The translations under genes were made by a program, and so were the position numbers. The notes under the pieces are model-generated. The model was not told where the DNA came from and searched no databases. It saw only the letters and a program-made list of their open reading frames with translations. A stretch of 64,000 bases of DNA from Burkholderiales bacterium (lineage in GTDB: Bacteria; Pseudomonadota; Gammaproteobacteria; Burkholderiales; Burkholderiaceae_C): the NCBI GenBank assembly GCA_003963075.1, contig RXJV01000121.1:1-64000 (forward strand). Direction: 5' to 3'. How positions within the stretch are numbered: position 1 is the stretch's first letter; every line of letters begins with the position of its first letter. Of the stretch, positions 1-8,675 are shown one piece after another.

Positions 1-1644
1 ACGGCCATCATCTACGACCAGACCTGCGCCACCGAGAAGCGCCGCCGCCGCAAGCGCGGCAAGCTGGTGGACCCGGCCAAGCGCGTCGTCATCAACGAGC
101 TGGTCTGCGAGGGCTGCGGCGACTGCTCGGTGCAGTCCAACTGCCTGTCGGTCGAGCCGCTGGAGACCGACTTCGGCCGCAAGCGCCAGATCAACCAGAA
201 CACGTGCAACAAGGACTTCTCCTGCGTGAAGGGCTTCTGCCCGAGCTTCGTCACCGTCGAGGGCGGCGAGCTGAAGAAGCCCAAGAAGGAAGGCCGCAAG
301 AGCCCCTTCGACGCCGCGCTGGGCGCGCTGCCGCTGCCGGTCATCCCGAACGCGGAAGAAGCCTGGGGCATCGTCGTCGCCGGCGTGGGCGGCACCGGCG
401 TCATCACCATCGGCCAGCTGCTCGGCATGGCGGCCCACCTCGAAGGCAAGGGCGTCATCACCCAGGACGCCGCGGGCCTCGCGCAAAAGGGCGGCGCGAC
501 CTGGAGCCACATCCAGATCGCCAACACGCCTGAGGCCATCCACTGCACCAAGGTCGGCACCGCCGAGGCCCACCTCGTGATTGCCTGCGACGCCATCGTG
601 GCGGCCAACAAGGCCACGCTGGCCGTCATGCGCGAGGGCCGCACGTTTGTGGCGCTCAACACCCACGGCTCGCCGACCGCCACGCTGGTGAATGATCCGG
701 ACTGGAGCTTCCCCGGCGCGGCCTGCGAGCAGGCCCTGGGCAAGGCCGTCGGCCGCGACCACCTCGGCGCCTTCGATGCCGAAGAGGTGGCCGTCAAGCT
801 GCTGGGCGACTCGCTCTACACCAACCCGCTGATGCTCGGCTATGCCTGGCAGCAGGGCCGCATCCCGCTGAGCTACGACGCACTGATGCGCGCCATCGAG
901 CTCAACGGCGTGCAGATCGACAACAACAAGGCCGCCTTCGAGTGGGGCCGCCGCTGCGCGCATGACCTGAAGGCGGTGCAGTCGCTATATGCGGCCCAGG
1001 CCGTGATCCAGCTCGTCAAGCGCCAGAGCCTGGACGAGATCATCGCCAAGCGCGTCGAGTTCCTGACCGGCTACCAGAACGCCGCCTACGCGGCCGACTA
1101 CCGCGCCTTCGTCGACAAGGTGCGTGCCGCGGAGGCCCCGCTGAGCAGCACCCAGCTCACCGAGGCCGTGGCCCGCTACCTGTTCAAGCTGATGGCCTAC
1201 AAGGACGAGTACGAGGTGGCCCGCCTGCACACCGACCGCGCCTTCACCGACAAGATCGCCGGCATGTTCGAGGGCGACTACAAGCTCGTGCACCACCTCG
1301 CGCCGCCGCTGTTGGCCAAGACCAACGACAAGGGCGAGCTGGTGAAGCGCCCCTTCGGCAGCTGGGTGCGCCCGGCCTTCGGCCTGCTGGCCAAGATGAA
1401 GGGCCTGCGTGGCACCGCCTTCGACGTCTTCGGCCACACCGAGGAACGCAAGATGGAGCGCCGCTGGATCGCCGACTACCGCGCCGGCATCGACCAGGCC
1501 CTGGCCCGACTTAATCCCGACACCCTGCCCAAGGCGGTCGCGCTGGCCCGCGTGCCCGAGGAGATCCGCGGCTACGGCCATGTGAAGGCCCGCCACGAGA
1601 AGGCCGCCAAGGCCAAGTGGGACGCGCTGCGGGCGGCGATGTGA
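1..1644 (+). CDS. Indolepyruvate ferredoxin oxidoreductase family protein, 3' part
   Basis: C-terminal part of a large fused oxidoreductase; the reading frame is open from base 1, so the start lies upstream of the window. Family members oxidatively decarboxylate indolepyruvate and other aryl-pyruvates to acyl-CoA with ferredoxin as acceptor, in aromatic amino acid breakdown. Visible parts are a Cys-rich 4Fe-4S segment (CEGCGDC, then CNKDFSC and GFCPSF, bases about 100-250), the gamma-type domain with a GVGGTGV nucleotide-like loop (about 380-900), and the C-terminal DUF6537-like region to the stop. The fused beta-less architecture is common in Burkholderiales. The TPP domain must be upstream. 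The identification is confident; the exact substrate is inferred from the family. Confidence 0.9.
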   Translation, partial: TAIIYDQTCATEKRRRRKRGKLVDPAKRVVINELVCEGCGDCSVQSNCLSVEPLETDFGRKRQINQNTCNKDFSCVKGFCPSFVTVEGGELKKPKKEGRKSPFDAALGALPLPVIPNAEEAWGIVVAGVGGTGVITIGQLLGMAAHLEGKGVITQDAAGLAQKGGATWSHIQIANTPEAIHCTKVGTAEAHLVIACDAIVAANKATLAVMREGRTFVALNTHGSPTATLVNDPDWSFPGAACEQALGKAVGRDHLGAFDAEEVAVKLLGDSLYTNPLMLGYAWQQGRIPLSYDALMRAIELNGVQIDNNKAAFEWGRRCAHDLKAVQSLYAAQAVIQLVKRQSLDEIIAKRVEFLTGYQNAAYAADYRAFVDKVRAAEAPLSSTQLTEAVARYLFKLMAYKDEYEVARLHTDRAFTDKIAGMFEGDYKLVHHLAPPLLAKTNDKGELVKRPFGSWVRPAFGLLAKMKGLRGTAFDVFGHTEERKMERRWIADYRAGIDQALARLNPDTLPKAVALARVPEEIRGYGHVKARHEKAAKAKWDALRAAM

Positions 1645-1719
1645 ATCCTGCCCTGAGGGGCATTCCCTGAGCGGGGCCGCGTCTGGGGACACCTAGACTG
1701 CGGCCCGGTTTCACAGGGA

Positions 1720-2637
1720 GTGAGCATGAACAAGATCCTCCGCAGCTGGCTGGCCGCACTGGCCGCACTGGCCGCCTGCTGCGGCCTGGCCGCGCAGGCC
1801 GCCGAGGCTCCGGCCGACAAGCCCGCCGAAGACCCCGCATGGACCGCGGCCAAGGCGGCCGCCAAGGCCGGCCCGGCCGATATCGCCATTGCCGGCCAGG
1901 CCACGCTGCACCTGCCCGCCGATCGCATCTTCATTCCGCAGCCGCAGGCCGGCACGCTGTTGCGCGCGATGGGCAACCCGGGCAGCCATGATGAACTCAG
2001 TGGCTTGATCTTCCCCAAGGGCGAGGGCGAGTGGTTCGCCACGCTGCGCTACATCGCGTCGGGCTATGTCAAAGACGGTGACGCGAAGGAGTGGAAGGCC
2101 GACGAGCTGCTGGCCAGCTACAAGGAAGGCACCGAGGCCAGCAACGAGGAGCGCCAGAAGATGGGCGTGGCCCCGCTCGAGATCACCGGCTGGGCCGAGG
2201 TGCCGGCCTACGAGGCGGGCACGCACCGGCTGGTCTGGGCCATGAGCTCGCGGCAAAAGGGCGCGCCGGCCGCCGCGCCCCAGGGCGTCAACTACAACAC
2301 CTTTGCGCTGGGGCGAGAGGGCTATCTGAGCCTGAACTTCGTCACCGACCTGAAGGACCTGCCGGCCCAGAAGCCCGAGGCCAAGGCGCTGCTCGGCGCG
2401 CTGGAGTTCGACAAGGGCAAGCGCTATGAAGACTTCGACGCGGCCACCGACCATGTGGCCGAGTACGGCCTGGCAGCCCTGGTGCTGGGTGTCGGCGCCA
2501 AGAAGCTGGGCCTGCTGGCCGTGGTGTTCGCCTTCGTCGCCAAGTTCGCCAAGATCATCCTGCTGGCCGTGGCCGGCTTTGGAGCCGCGATCGCGAAGTT
2601 CTTCAAGCGCGGCAAGGCCGAAGGGCCCGCGGCCTGA
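1720..2637 (+). CDS. DUF2167 family membrane-anchored protein
   Basis: Protein of 305 residues (GTG at 1720) or 303 (ATG at 1726, slightly better placed behind the AGGGAG at 1714-1719). It has an Ala-rich signal peptide over about the first 27 residues, a DUF2167-like body with the G-x-L-I-F-P and YVKDGDA-K-W elements, and one or two hydrophobic segments near residues 245-290 followed by a basic tail. DUF2167 proteins are predicted to be membrane anchored and have no known biochemical role. The stop overlaps the next start (TGATG at 2635-2639), so a second protein was once, or still is, translationally coupled. Confidence 0.8.
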   Translation: MSMNKILRSWLAALAALAACCGLAAQAAEAPADKPAEDPAWTAAKAAAKAGPADIAIAGQATLHLPADRIFIPQPQAGTLLRAMGNPGSHDELSGLIFPKGEGEWFATLRYIASGYVKDGDAKEWKADELLASYKEGTEASNEERQKMGVAPLEITGWAEVPAYEAGTHRLVWAMSSRQKGAPAAAPQGVNYNTFALGREGYLSLNFVTDLKDLPAQKPEAKALLGALEFDKGKRYEDFDAATDHVAEYGLAALVLGVGAKKLGLLAVVFAFVAKFAKIILLAVAGFGAAIAKFFKRGKAEGPAA

Positions 2638-2717
2638 TGTTCAAGCTGGTGCCGCTGCTGCTGGCGGGCGCCAAGTTCGGCAAGCTGCTGACCAGGCCGT
2701 GGAAAGCGCTGGCCTGA
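2637..2717 (+). pseudogene. 26-codon stump resembling the N-terminus of a site-2 protease family protein
   Basis: A 26-codon frame opens on the TGATG overlap with the DUF2167 gene and reads MFKLVPLLLAGAKFGKLL before ending in TRPWKALA and TGA. From memory, site-2 protease family membrane proteins start with this type of sequence (leucine-rich, then AGAKFGK-L) and continue with a GGTML-S transmembrane stretch; here that continuation is missing. I infer a gene lost by deletion, leaving only its coupled start. It could also be a genuine small membrane peptide. The resemblance is short, so confidence is limited. Confidence 0.4.
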
Positions 2718-2747
2718 CGGCCCGGCCCTCGCCGTGCGGACAGCGCG

Positions 2748-3254
2748 TCAGGGCCTCAGGGTCAGGTGCTGCAGCACGATCAGCCAGTGGCCGTCGATGC
2801 GCTGGTAGGCCAGGCTGTAGCGAACTGGGCGTGTGACGACCTGCCCGTCGACCTGCTCGTCGAATTCGCACTCGCCCGAGCGCACGGCGGTCTCGCCGAA
2901 CATCTTCAGGTTGCCGATCACCCAGCGCATGCGCGCGGTGGGGCGCTTGGCCATCTCGTCGAAGAACTCGGGCAGGGCGCTGCCGCCCAGCGGCACGGCC
3001 GAATACTCGTCGTCGGTGATCAGGGCGCCAGGCGCGTAGAGCCGTCGCAGTTGCACCGGGTCGCGCAGGTTGTAGGCCTCCTGCCAGGCTTGCAGAGCCT
3101 GCATCAAATCGGCCATGCAGTCCGTGCCCGCCTGCTCGCACGGGCGGGGCGCTGACACCACCACGGTCCGTGTACCGGCGCAGCCGCTCAGGCTGGTGAG
3201 CAGCAGCGCGGCAACCCCGGCGAGCGCTGCTTGCGTGAGGAATCGATGGATCAT
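2748..3254 (-). CDS. Lipoprotein with SnoaL/NTF2-like (DUF4440-type) domain
   Basis: Predicted 168-residue lipoprotein. The start is ATG at 3254, preceded by GGGAGAA at good spacing; the longer frame up to 3290 has no such signal. The signal peptide ends in a lipobox LSGC with Cys25. The mature part has a helix with W-Q-E-AYN, a LYAPGALI strand and a closing YQRIDGHWLIVLQH, the usual layout of a small NTF2-like cone fold. Such proteins are diverse; no catalytic residues are recognisable. A second, more distant NTF2-like protein is encoded at 33073-33561. It is convergent with the DUF2167 gene. Confidence 0.75.
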   Translation of the reverse strand: MIHRFLTQAALAGVAALLLTSLSGCAGTRTVVVSAPRPCEQAGTDCMADLMQALQAWQEAYNLRDPVQLRRLYAPGALITDDEYSAVPLGGSALPEFFDEMAKRPTARMRWVIGNLKMFGETAVRSGECEFDEQVDGQVVTRPVRYSLAYQRIDGHWLIVLQHLTLRP

Positions 3255-3414
3255 GTGTTCTCCCTGGACATGCGAAGGATTGCACGACAAGCCATCCGGC
3301 CACGCAGCCGTGAAAACGCCGAGCAGATGCTTGCCGTCGGCAGCCCTCGCCCTTCGCGGCGCACGCAGGCAGAGCGCCCTAGACTGGATCCATGCGGTTC
3401 ATGATTCAGACGCG

Positions 3415-4296
3415 GTGACTCGGCGGCAGCGCTGGCCGGGCCTCGTGATGGCGGTGCTTGGCGCCATCGGCTTCTCGGGCAAGGCCATCATCGTCAAGCT
3501 GGCCTACCGCCATGGCGTCGACGCGGTGACGCTGTTGATGTGGCGCATGCTGCTGGCCCTGCCGTTCTTCCTGGCGCTGGCCTGGTGGGCGGGCCGTGGC
3601 AAGCCGCCGTTGACGAGGCACGACCTGCGCGACATTGCGCTGCTCGGCTTCACCGGCTACTACCTTGCCAGCTTCCTGGACTTCGCCGGCCTGGCCTACA
3701 TCACGGCCAGCCTGGAGCGCCTGATCCTCTATCTGAACCCGACGCTGGTGCTGCTGATCTCGGTACTGTGCTTCCACCACCGGCTGCAGGGGCGCCAGCT
3801 GCTGGCGATGGCGGTCAGCTATGCCGGCGTCGTGGCCGTGTTCGCCCACGAGCTGCACTTCGAAGGCCCCAGCACTGCCCTGGGCGCGGCCCTGGTGTTC
3901 GGCAGCGCCGTCAGCTACGCGGTCTATCTGGCGCTGAGCGGCCGCGTCGTGCAGCGCCTGGGCGCGCTGCGTCTCACCGGCCTGGCCAGCAGCGTCGCCT
4001 GCGGGCTGTGCATCGGTCAGTTCATGCTGCTCAGGCCGCTGTCGGCGGCCGGGGTGCCCGAGCCGGTGCTGTGGCTGTCGCTGCTGAACGCCACGGCCTG
4101 CACCGTGGCGCCGGTGCTGCTGCTGATGTTGGCCATCGCCCGCATCGGCGCGCCGCTGGCGGCCCAGGTCGGCATGGTCGGGCCGATGAGCACGCTGCTG
4201 ATGGGCTATGCCATCCTCGGCGAACCGATGAATGCCTGGATCGCCCTGGGCACGCTGCTGGTGCTGGGCGGGGTGTTCCTGGTCGGCCGGCGCTGA
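3415..4296 (+). CDS. EamA-family (DMT superfamily) transporter
   Basis: Integral membrane protein of about 293 residues with ten hydrophobic segments arranged as two EamA repeats, typical of drug/metabolite transporters. The first repeat starts GLVMAVLGAIGFSGKAI, the second around ALGAALVFGSAVSYAVYL. The start is uncertain: GTG at 3415 gives a short basic N-terminus (TRRQRW) directly before TM1, while GTG-ATG codons at 3445-3450 are alternatives; the long upstream extension of the open frame lacks family resemblance. The substrate cannot be told. The gene is divergent from the lipoprotein gene. Confidence 0.85.
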   Translation: MTRRQRWPGLVMAVLGAIGFSGKAIIVKLAYRHGVDAVTLLMWRMLLALPFFLALAWWAGRGKPPLTRHDLRDIALLGFTGYYLASFLDFAGLAYITASLERLILYLNPTLVLLISVLCFHHRLQGRQLLAMAVSYAGVVAVFAHELHFEGPSTALGAALVFGSAVSYAVYLALSGRVVQRLGALRLTGLASSVACGLCIGQFMLLRPLSAAGVPEPVLWLSLLNATACTVAPVLLLMLAIARIGAPLAAQVGMVGPMSTLLMGYAILGEPMNAWIALGTLLVLGGVFLVGRR

Positions 4297-4301
4297 GGGG
4301 C

Positions 4302-5060
4302 TCAGCCGCCGTGGGCGTCAAAGTGGGCGCCGATGTCGCGCTCGATCAGGTCGTAGAGCGTGCGCACCAGCGGCCTGAGGCCGGGCGCGAACTGGCTGGT
4401 GAGGAAGAGCGAGGGCACGCGTTCGCCGCGGTGTTCGATGCTGCCGCCAATGCGCTGGATGTGCACGCCGAGCCGCGCGAAATGCGCGGCCAGCCGGGGC
4501 TCGGTCAGCACCAGCACATGCTCGCGGCCGAGCCGGCGCGCGATGGCGGCTGCACCGAAATACAGGCTCACCGGGATGTAGGGGAAACGGGCCTGCTGGC
4601 CGCGTGACTGGAAGTCGTCTTCGGTCAGTGACGCGGCCGACTGCGACTCGCCCTTGCGCTGGCGGAAGTTGCGCATGACCGCCAGCCGCGACACCTCGGC
4701 CACCGTGTGGCGCGGCAGCTGGGCCGGGTCGACGATGCGGCGGTCCAGCACTTCGGCACAGCTCTCCTCGACCGGCAGCAGGGCCTGCGGGTTTTCAGCG
4801 TCGGCCATGATGAGGCGGGTGCAGCCCACGGGTTCGCCGGTGGCACGGTGGCGCAGCAGGCAGTGCACCGACTGGTCATCGAAGTCGTCGCGCTCCATGC
4901 CGTTGGGCTGCAGGGGCTCCCAGCCCAGGTCACGGCAGTAGACCTCGTGGCGGATGCGGTAGACCTCGTTGCGTGTGTCGTCGTCAAGCGCCGGCAGCAG
5001 CTCGAAATATTCGTTGAAGCTATCGCCCAGATTGCGGCTGGAAGACATCGCGTCGGACAC
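4302..5060 (-). CDS. PEP-CTERM/exosortase system-associated acyltransferase (GNAT fold)
   Basis: Protein of about 252 residues resembling the GNAT-like acyltransferases found only in genomes with PEP-CTERM/exosortase protein sorting (autoinducer-synthase-like fold). Features include an early FNEYFELL, then YRIRHEVYCRDLGWEP, an EVSRLAV strand and a C-terminal ARLGVHIQRIGG segment. GTG at 5060 is chosen because AAGGGGG lies five bases upstream; ATG at 5048 is an alternative. No exosortase is encoded in the window, but a PEP-CTERM protein is encoded at 60259-60900. The acyl donor and substrate are unknown for the family. It is convergent with the EamA gene, six bases from its stop. Confidence 0.85.
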   Translation of the reverse strand: MSDAMSSSRNLGDSFNEYFELLPALDDDTRNEVYRIRHEVYCRDLGWEPLQPNGMERDDFDDQSVHCLLRHRATGEPVGCTRLIMADAENPQALLPVEESCAEVLDRRIVDPAQLPRHTVAEVSRLAVMRNFRQRKGESQSAASLTEDDFQSRGQQARFPYIPVSLYFGAAAIARRLGREHVLVLTEPRLAAHFARLGVHIQRIGGSIEHRGERVPSLFLTSQFAPGLRPLVRTLYDLIERDIGAHFDAHGG

Positions 5061-5309
5061 TTCATCCCCCTTGGTCACCTCGCCCCGGCGGGCCCGGGCA
5101 GGAGGCGAGCATTGTTGCATCTTGAATCGCCTTGGGCATCGATGTCACGGGTTTAGGCGGCTAAGTTGTGTCGCGATTCGGTCGCTGGTCGGTGTGCGGG
5201 CCCGGCCCGGCTCTCGATCGGAAGCGCCCCTGACATTCAAATTCGCTGAACAATGGCAACAAGACCCGTGAACCGCCTTTGACGCCGCGGGCCACACACT
5301 CTCGACATC

Positions 5310-5846
5310 ATGAGCGCTCCCCTCCGCTATACCCGCATCGCTGTCGTGCTGCACTGGCTGCTGGCGCTCGCCATCGTCGGCGCCTTTCTGGTCGGCCTGT
5401 ACATGACCGACCTGCCGTTCTCGCCGCAGCGGCTCAAGCTCTACAACTGGCACAAATGGGCCGGCGTGACCATTCTGGCGTTGTCGGCGCTGCGGCTGCT
5501 GTGGCGGCTGACGCACCGCCCGCCGGCCGATGCGCCGATGCCGGCCTGGCAGGCGCGTGCCGCCCATGCGGTGCATCTGCTGCTCTACCTGGCCTTCTTT
5601 GCGGTGCCGCTGACCGGCTGGGCGATGAGCTCGGCCAAGGGCTTCCCGATCGTGTGGTTCGGCAAGCTGCCGCTGCCCGATTTCGTGCCCAAGGACCATG
5701 ACCTCGGCGAGCTGCTGGAAAGCGTCCACGCCTGGCTGGCCTACGGCCTGGCCGCCCTGGTGCTGGCCCATGTGGCCGGCGCCCTCAAGCATCAATTCAT
5801 CGACCGCGACGGCCTTCTGAGCCGCATGTCGCTGCGTCGCCCCTGA
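5310..5846 (+). CDS. Cytochrome b561
   Basis: Protein of 178 residues with four hydrophobic segments and conserved histidines at the usual heme-ligand positions (VLHWLLA in TM1, YNWHKWAG before TM2, SVHAWLAYG before TM4, and HVAGALKHQF near the end). Bacterial cytochromes b561 of this group are two-heme quinol oxidases; in several species they reduce superoxide or feed electrons to periplasmic partners. It is the first gene of a tight operon with two YceI genes (13 and 31 bases between genes), an arrangement common in proteobacteria. Confidence 0.9.
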   Translation: MSAPLRYTRIAVVLHWLLALAIVGAFLVGLYMTDLPFSPQRLKLYNWHKWAGVTILALSALRLLWRLTHRPPADAPMPAWQARAAHAVHLLLYLAFFAVPLTGWAMSSAKGFPIVWFGKLPLPDFVPKDHDLGELLESVHAWLAYGLAALVLAHVAGALKHQFIDRDGLLSRMSLRRP

Positions 5847-5859
5847 CGAGGATTGCCCC

Positions 5860-6393
5860 ATGTTGAAACATCTGGCCCCCTGGCTGATTGCGGCCACCCT
5901 GCTGCCCGCCGGCGCTGCCACGCTGCAGCCTGACAAGAGCGAGCTCGGCTTCACCTTCAAGCAGATGGGCGTGCCGGTCGACGGCAAGTTCAAGAAGTTC
6001 GAAGCGCAGCTCGACTTCGACACCAAGAAGCCCGAGGCCGGCAAGATCAGCTTCACGGTGGACCTGGGCAGCGTGTCCCTGGGCGACCCGAGCTATGACA
6101 AGGAGCTGGCCGCCGCGACCTGGTTCGACACCAAGCGCAACGGCCGCGCCAGCTTCGTCTCCAGCGCGATCAGGCCCACGGGCGCCGGCAGGTACGACGT
6201 GGCCGGCAAGCTGACCATCAAGGGCGCCACTCAGGATGTGGTCGTGCCCATCACGCTGACGGGCGGTGTGGCTGCCGGCAGCGTGGCCATCAAGCGGCTG
6301 GATTTCAAGATCGGTGACGGCGAATGGGCCGACACCTCGATCGTGGCCAACGACGTCACCGTCAAGTTCAAGCTGGCCTTCAGCGGCCTGTGA
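5860..6393 (+). CDS. YceI family periplasmic protein
   Basis: 177 residues with a signal peptide ending near AGAAT and a YceI lipocalin-like beta barrel: SELGFTFKQMGVPVDGKFKKF, then ISFTVDLGSVSLGD and a KLTIKGATQDV strand. YceI proteins bind polyisoprenoid lipids such as ubiquinone precursors in the periplasm. This copy is the more divergent of the two in the operon. It follows the cytochrome b561 gene by 13 bases, with a GAGGA Shine-Dalgarno ahead of the ATG. A role as partner of the cytochrome is inferred from context only. Confidence 0.88.
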   Translation: MLKHLAPWLIAATLLPAGAATLQPDKSELGFTFKQMGVPVDGKFKKFEAQLDFDTKKPEAGKISFTVDLGSVSLGDPSYDKELAAATWFDTKRNGRASFVSSAIRPTGAGRYDVAGKLTIKGATQDVVVPITLTGGVAAGSVAIKRLDFKIGDGEWADTSIVANDVTVKFKLAFSGL

Positions 6394-6424
6394 TTCCCAC
6401 CCACCCCCCTCTGGAGACCTCCCG

Positions 6425-6994
6425 ATGAAGAAAGCCCTGCTGATCACCGCCCTGCTCGCTGCCGTGGGCGCCGCCCAGGCCGAGCCTGCCACCTATGCGC
6501 TGGACCCGACCCACACCACGGTGTTCTTCGAGGCCAAGCATTTCGGCACCAGCACCAACCGCGCCCGCTGGGACAAGAAGGAAGGCAGCATCACGCTGGA
6601 CAAGGCGGCCAAGACCGGCAAGGCCGAGGTCACGATCGACATGAACTCCATCTCCAGCGGTGTCGGCCCGTTCGACGGCCACCTGAAGAGCAAGGACTTC
6701 TTCGCCGCCGCCGAATTCCCGACCGCCAAGTTCGTCGGCAGCAAGTTCGTCTTCAACGGCGACAAGGTCGCCAGCATCGTGGGTGAACTGACCCTGCGCG
6801 GCAAGACCAACCCGGTCACGCTGACCGCCACCAGCTTCAACTGCTACGACAGCCCCATCTACAAGCGCGAGGTCTGCGGCGGCGATTTCGAAACCACCAT
6901 CCAGCGCAGCCAGTGGGGCATCACCTATGGCCTCGACTACGGCATTCCCGACAGCGTGCGGATCGTGATCCAGGCCGAAGGCGTCAAGCAGTAA
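6425..6994 (+). CDS. yceI: YceI family periplasmic protein
   Basis: 189 residues, with an N-terminal signal peptide (MKKALLITALLAAVGAAQAE) and a complete YceI domain: YALDPTHTTVFFEAKHFGTS, then FDGHLKSKDFF, ELTLRGKTNPVTL and a C-terminal GLDYGIPDSVRIVIQAEG. It is closer to the canonical family than the preceding copy, including two cysteines in the FNCYDSP-x6-EVCGG stretch seen in many members. It is the last gene of the b561-YceI-YceI operon; a strong hairpin with a T-run follows 44 bases after the stop. The operon probably serves membrane redox or quinone handling. Confidence 0.92.
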   Translation: MKKALLITALLAAVGAAQAEPATYALDPTHTTVFFEAKHFGTSTNRARWDKKEGSITLDKAAKTGKAEVTIDMNSISSGVGPFDGHLKSKDFFAAAEFPTAKFVGSKFVFNGDKVASIVGELTLRGKTNPVTLTATSFNCYDSPIYKREVCGGDFETTIQRSQWGITYGLDYGIPDSVRIVIQAEGVKQ

Positions 6995-7037
6995 GGCCAG
7001 CGCTCGCGCACGTCACGCCCGCGCCGAGCCCACGCCC

Positions 7038-7060
7038 AGCCCGCCTCAGGCGGGCTTTTT
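7038..7060 (+). terminator. Rho-independent terminator of the b561-YceI operon
   Basis: A perfect GCCCGCC/GGCGGGC stem (7039-7045 with 7049-7055) with a three-base loop TCA, extended by an A-T pair, and followed by five T residues at 7056-7060. It sits 44 bases beyond the YceI stop, and the 180 bases after it hold no gene before the histidine kinase start. Confidence 0.85.
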
Positions 7061-7238
7061 GCCGTCTGCGGGCCTGCGATTCGTGAAGGATTGCCGGGGC
7101 GGCTGCGCCGGGGTCTGCAGCGCCGAGCGGCCTGTCGCTCCCCCACGCAGTTCGTCCCCAGGCCACGCCGGCGTGTCGGTTGGTGGCCACAGGCCGCGAC
7201 GCCACTGCGTACAGTGGCATCAACGATCAACACCGGCC

Positions 7239-8675
7239 ATGAGCACCTCCTTCAATCCCAGCCCGCAACAGAAGCTCTGGATCGAGCGCTGGCAGCGTTT
7301 CGCAACCGCCGCGGTGCGCTACTTCCATGTCTATGCCGGCTGGCTGGTCAGCATCAGCTGGAAGCGCTTCGTGCTGCTGTCGCTGGCACTGCTGTTCGGC
7401 GTGAACGTGCTGAAGAATCTGCCGCCCTTCACCTGGCATATCAGCGAGACCGTCGAGGAGCATGACCACGGGGCCGAACGCCGACGCGCCAAGCTGGAGG
7501 CCGAAGCCCGCAAGGCCTCCGATCGGGCCCGCAAAGCCGCCGAAAAGCTGCAAAGCCGCAAGGGGGCCGGTAGCGCCGACGAGGGCTTCCACTACGAGAT
7601 CAAGGTTGACGAACGCGGCGTGCGAATCGTGCCGGTGCCGCAGGCCGCCAGCGCGGCGGCGAGCGGGCCCGGTGCGGCCACCGACGCGGCCAGCGCGGCC
7701 CTTTCGCTCGACTTCCCCAAGAGCGCCAAGGCCGAGGACGTCCTTGAAGCCCTGGAGGCCGCCAAGGACAAGCTCGAGCAGCTCAAGCAGCAGGCCGACG
7801 AGGTGAAGGAGGCACAGGCCGCCGCCGCCGAGGCCCAGCGGGCTCTGGAAGACGCCACCGAGGAGGTCGCGACCTCTCAGACCCGCCGCCGCGTGACCGT
7901 CGTGCAGCTGGGCGACACCCTGGTGGACCTGGCCATCCTGTGGGTGCTGGCATCGGCGGTCATCAAGGCCATGTACAAGGGCCGCATCCAGGCCGAGGTC
8001 AAGGCCGCCCAGGCCGCCGAGACAGCCGAGGCCGAGAGCCTGAAGCGCCAGGTCGTCGAGGCCCGCATGGCCGCGATGCAGGCCCAGGTCGAACCGCACT
8101 TCCTGTTCAACACGCTGGCCAGCATCGACCACCTGATCGAGGTCGATCCGCCCACCGCCAGCAAGATGCAGCGCAATCTGATCGCGCTGCTGCGGGCCTC
8201 CATGCCGACCATGCGCGAGGCCAATGCCACCGCCACCCGCGACCTGGGCCGCGAGCTGGCCGTCATCCGGCCCTACCTCGAGATCCTGAAGATGCGCATG
8301 GAAGAGCGCCTGCAGACCGAGATCGACGTGCCCGAGGGCCTGCTGTCCGCCGAGTTCCCGCCGATGATGATCCAGGGCCTCGTGGAGAACGCGATCAAGC
8401 ACGGCCTGGAGCCCAAGGCCGACGGCGGCAAGCTGACCGTCAAGGCCGAGATCCTGCACGGCAAGCTGGCCGTCACGGTGGCCGACACCGGCCTGGGCTT
8501 TGGCCGCGCCGCCACCAGCGGCACCGGCGTGGGCCTGGCCAATATCCGCGAGCGCCTGCAGCTGCTGCATGGCAACCGGGCCAGCGTCACCGTCACCGAG
8601 AACCAACCCACCGGCACCGTGGTCACCATCACCGTGCCCTACCGCAGCCGCAACGACGAAGGAGCCGCCGCATGA
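7239..8675 (+). CDS. LytS-type membrane sensor histidine kinase
   Basis: 478 residues from ATG 7239; the longer open frame upstream runs through the terminator region and is rejected. A hydrophobic segment near residues 43-60 is followed by a long Ala/Lys/Glu-rich coiled coil (about 80-215), a second membrane segment (about 228-243), another short coiled coil, and then a His_kinase (PF06580-type) domain whose phospho-acceptor is in EPHFLFNTL near residue 286. The C-terminal ATPase domain has the N box LVENAIKHGLEP and the G-box region ANIRERL. The partner is the LytTR regulator at 9122-9937. The large coiled coil between the two membrane segments is presumably the sensing part; its signal is unknown. 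Confidence 0.88.
   Translation: MSTSFNPSPQQKLWIERWQRFATAAVRYFHVYAGWLVSISWKRFVLLSLALLFGVNVLKNLPPFTWHISETVEEHDHGAERRRAKLEAEARKASDRARKAAEKLQSRKGAGSADEGFHYEIKVDERGVRIVPVPQAASAAASGPGAATDAASAALSLDFPKSAKAEDVLEALEAAKDKLEQLKQQADEVKEAQAAAAEAQRALEDATEEVATSQTRRRVTVVQLGDTLVDLAILWVLASAVIKAMYKGRIQAEVKAAQAAETAEAESLKRQVVEARMAAMQAQVEPHFLFNTLASIDHLIEVDPPTASKMQRNLIALLRASMPTMREANATATRDLGRELAVIRPYLEILKMRMEERLQTEIDVPEGLLSAEFPPMMIQGLVENAIKHGLEPKADGGKLTVKAEILHGKLAVTVADTGLGFGRAATSGTGVGLANIRERLQLLHGNRASVTVTENQPTGTVVTITVPYRSRNDEGAAA

Noticed and set aside
7227-8606. Long minus-strand frame rich in Gly, Leu and Asp
   Set aside because: Shadow of the LytS kinase gene, whose motifs are convincing.
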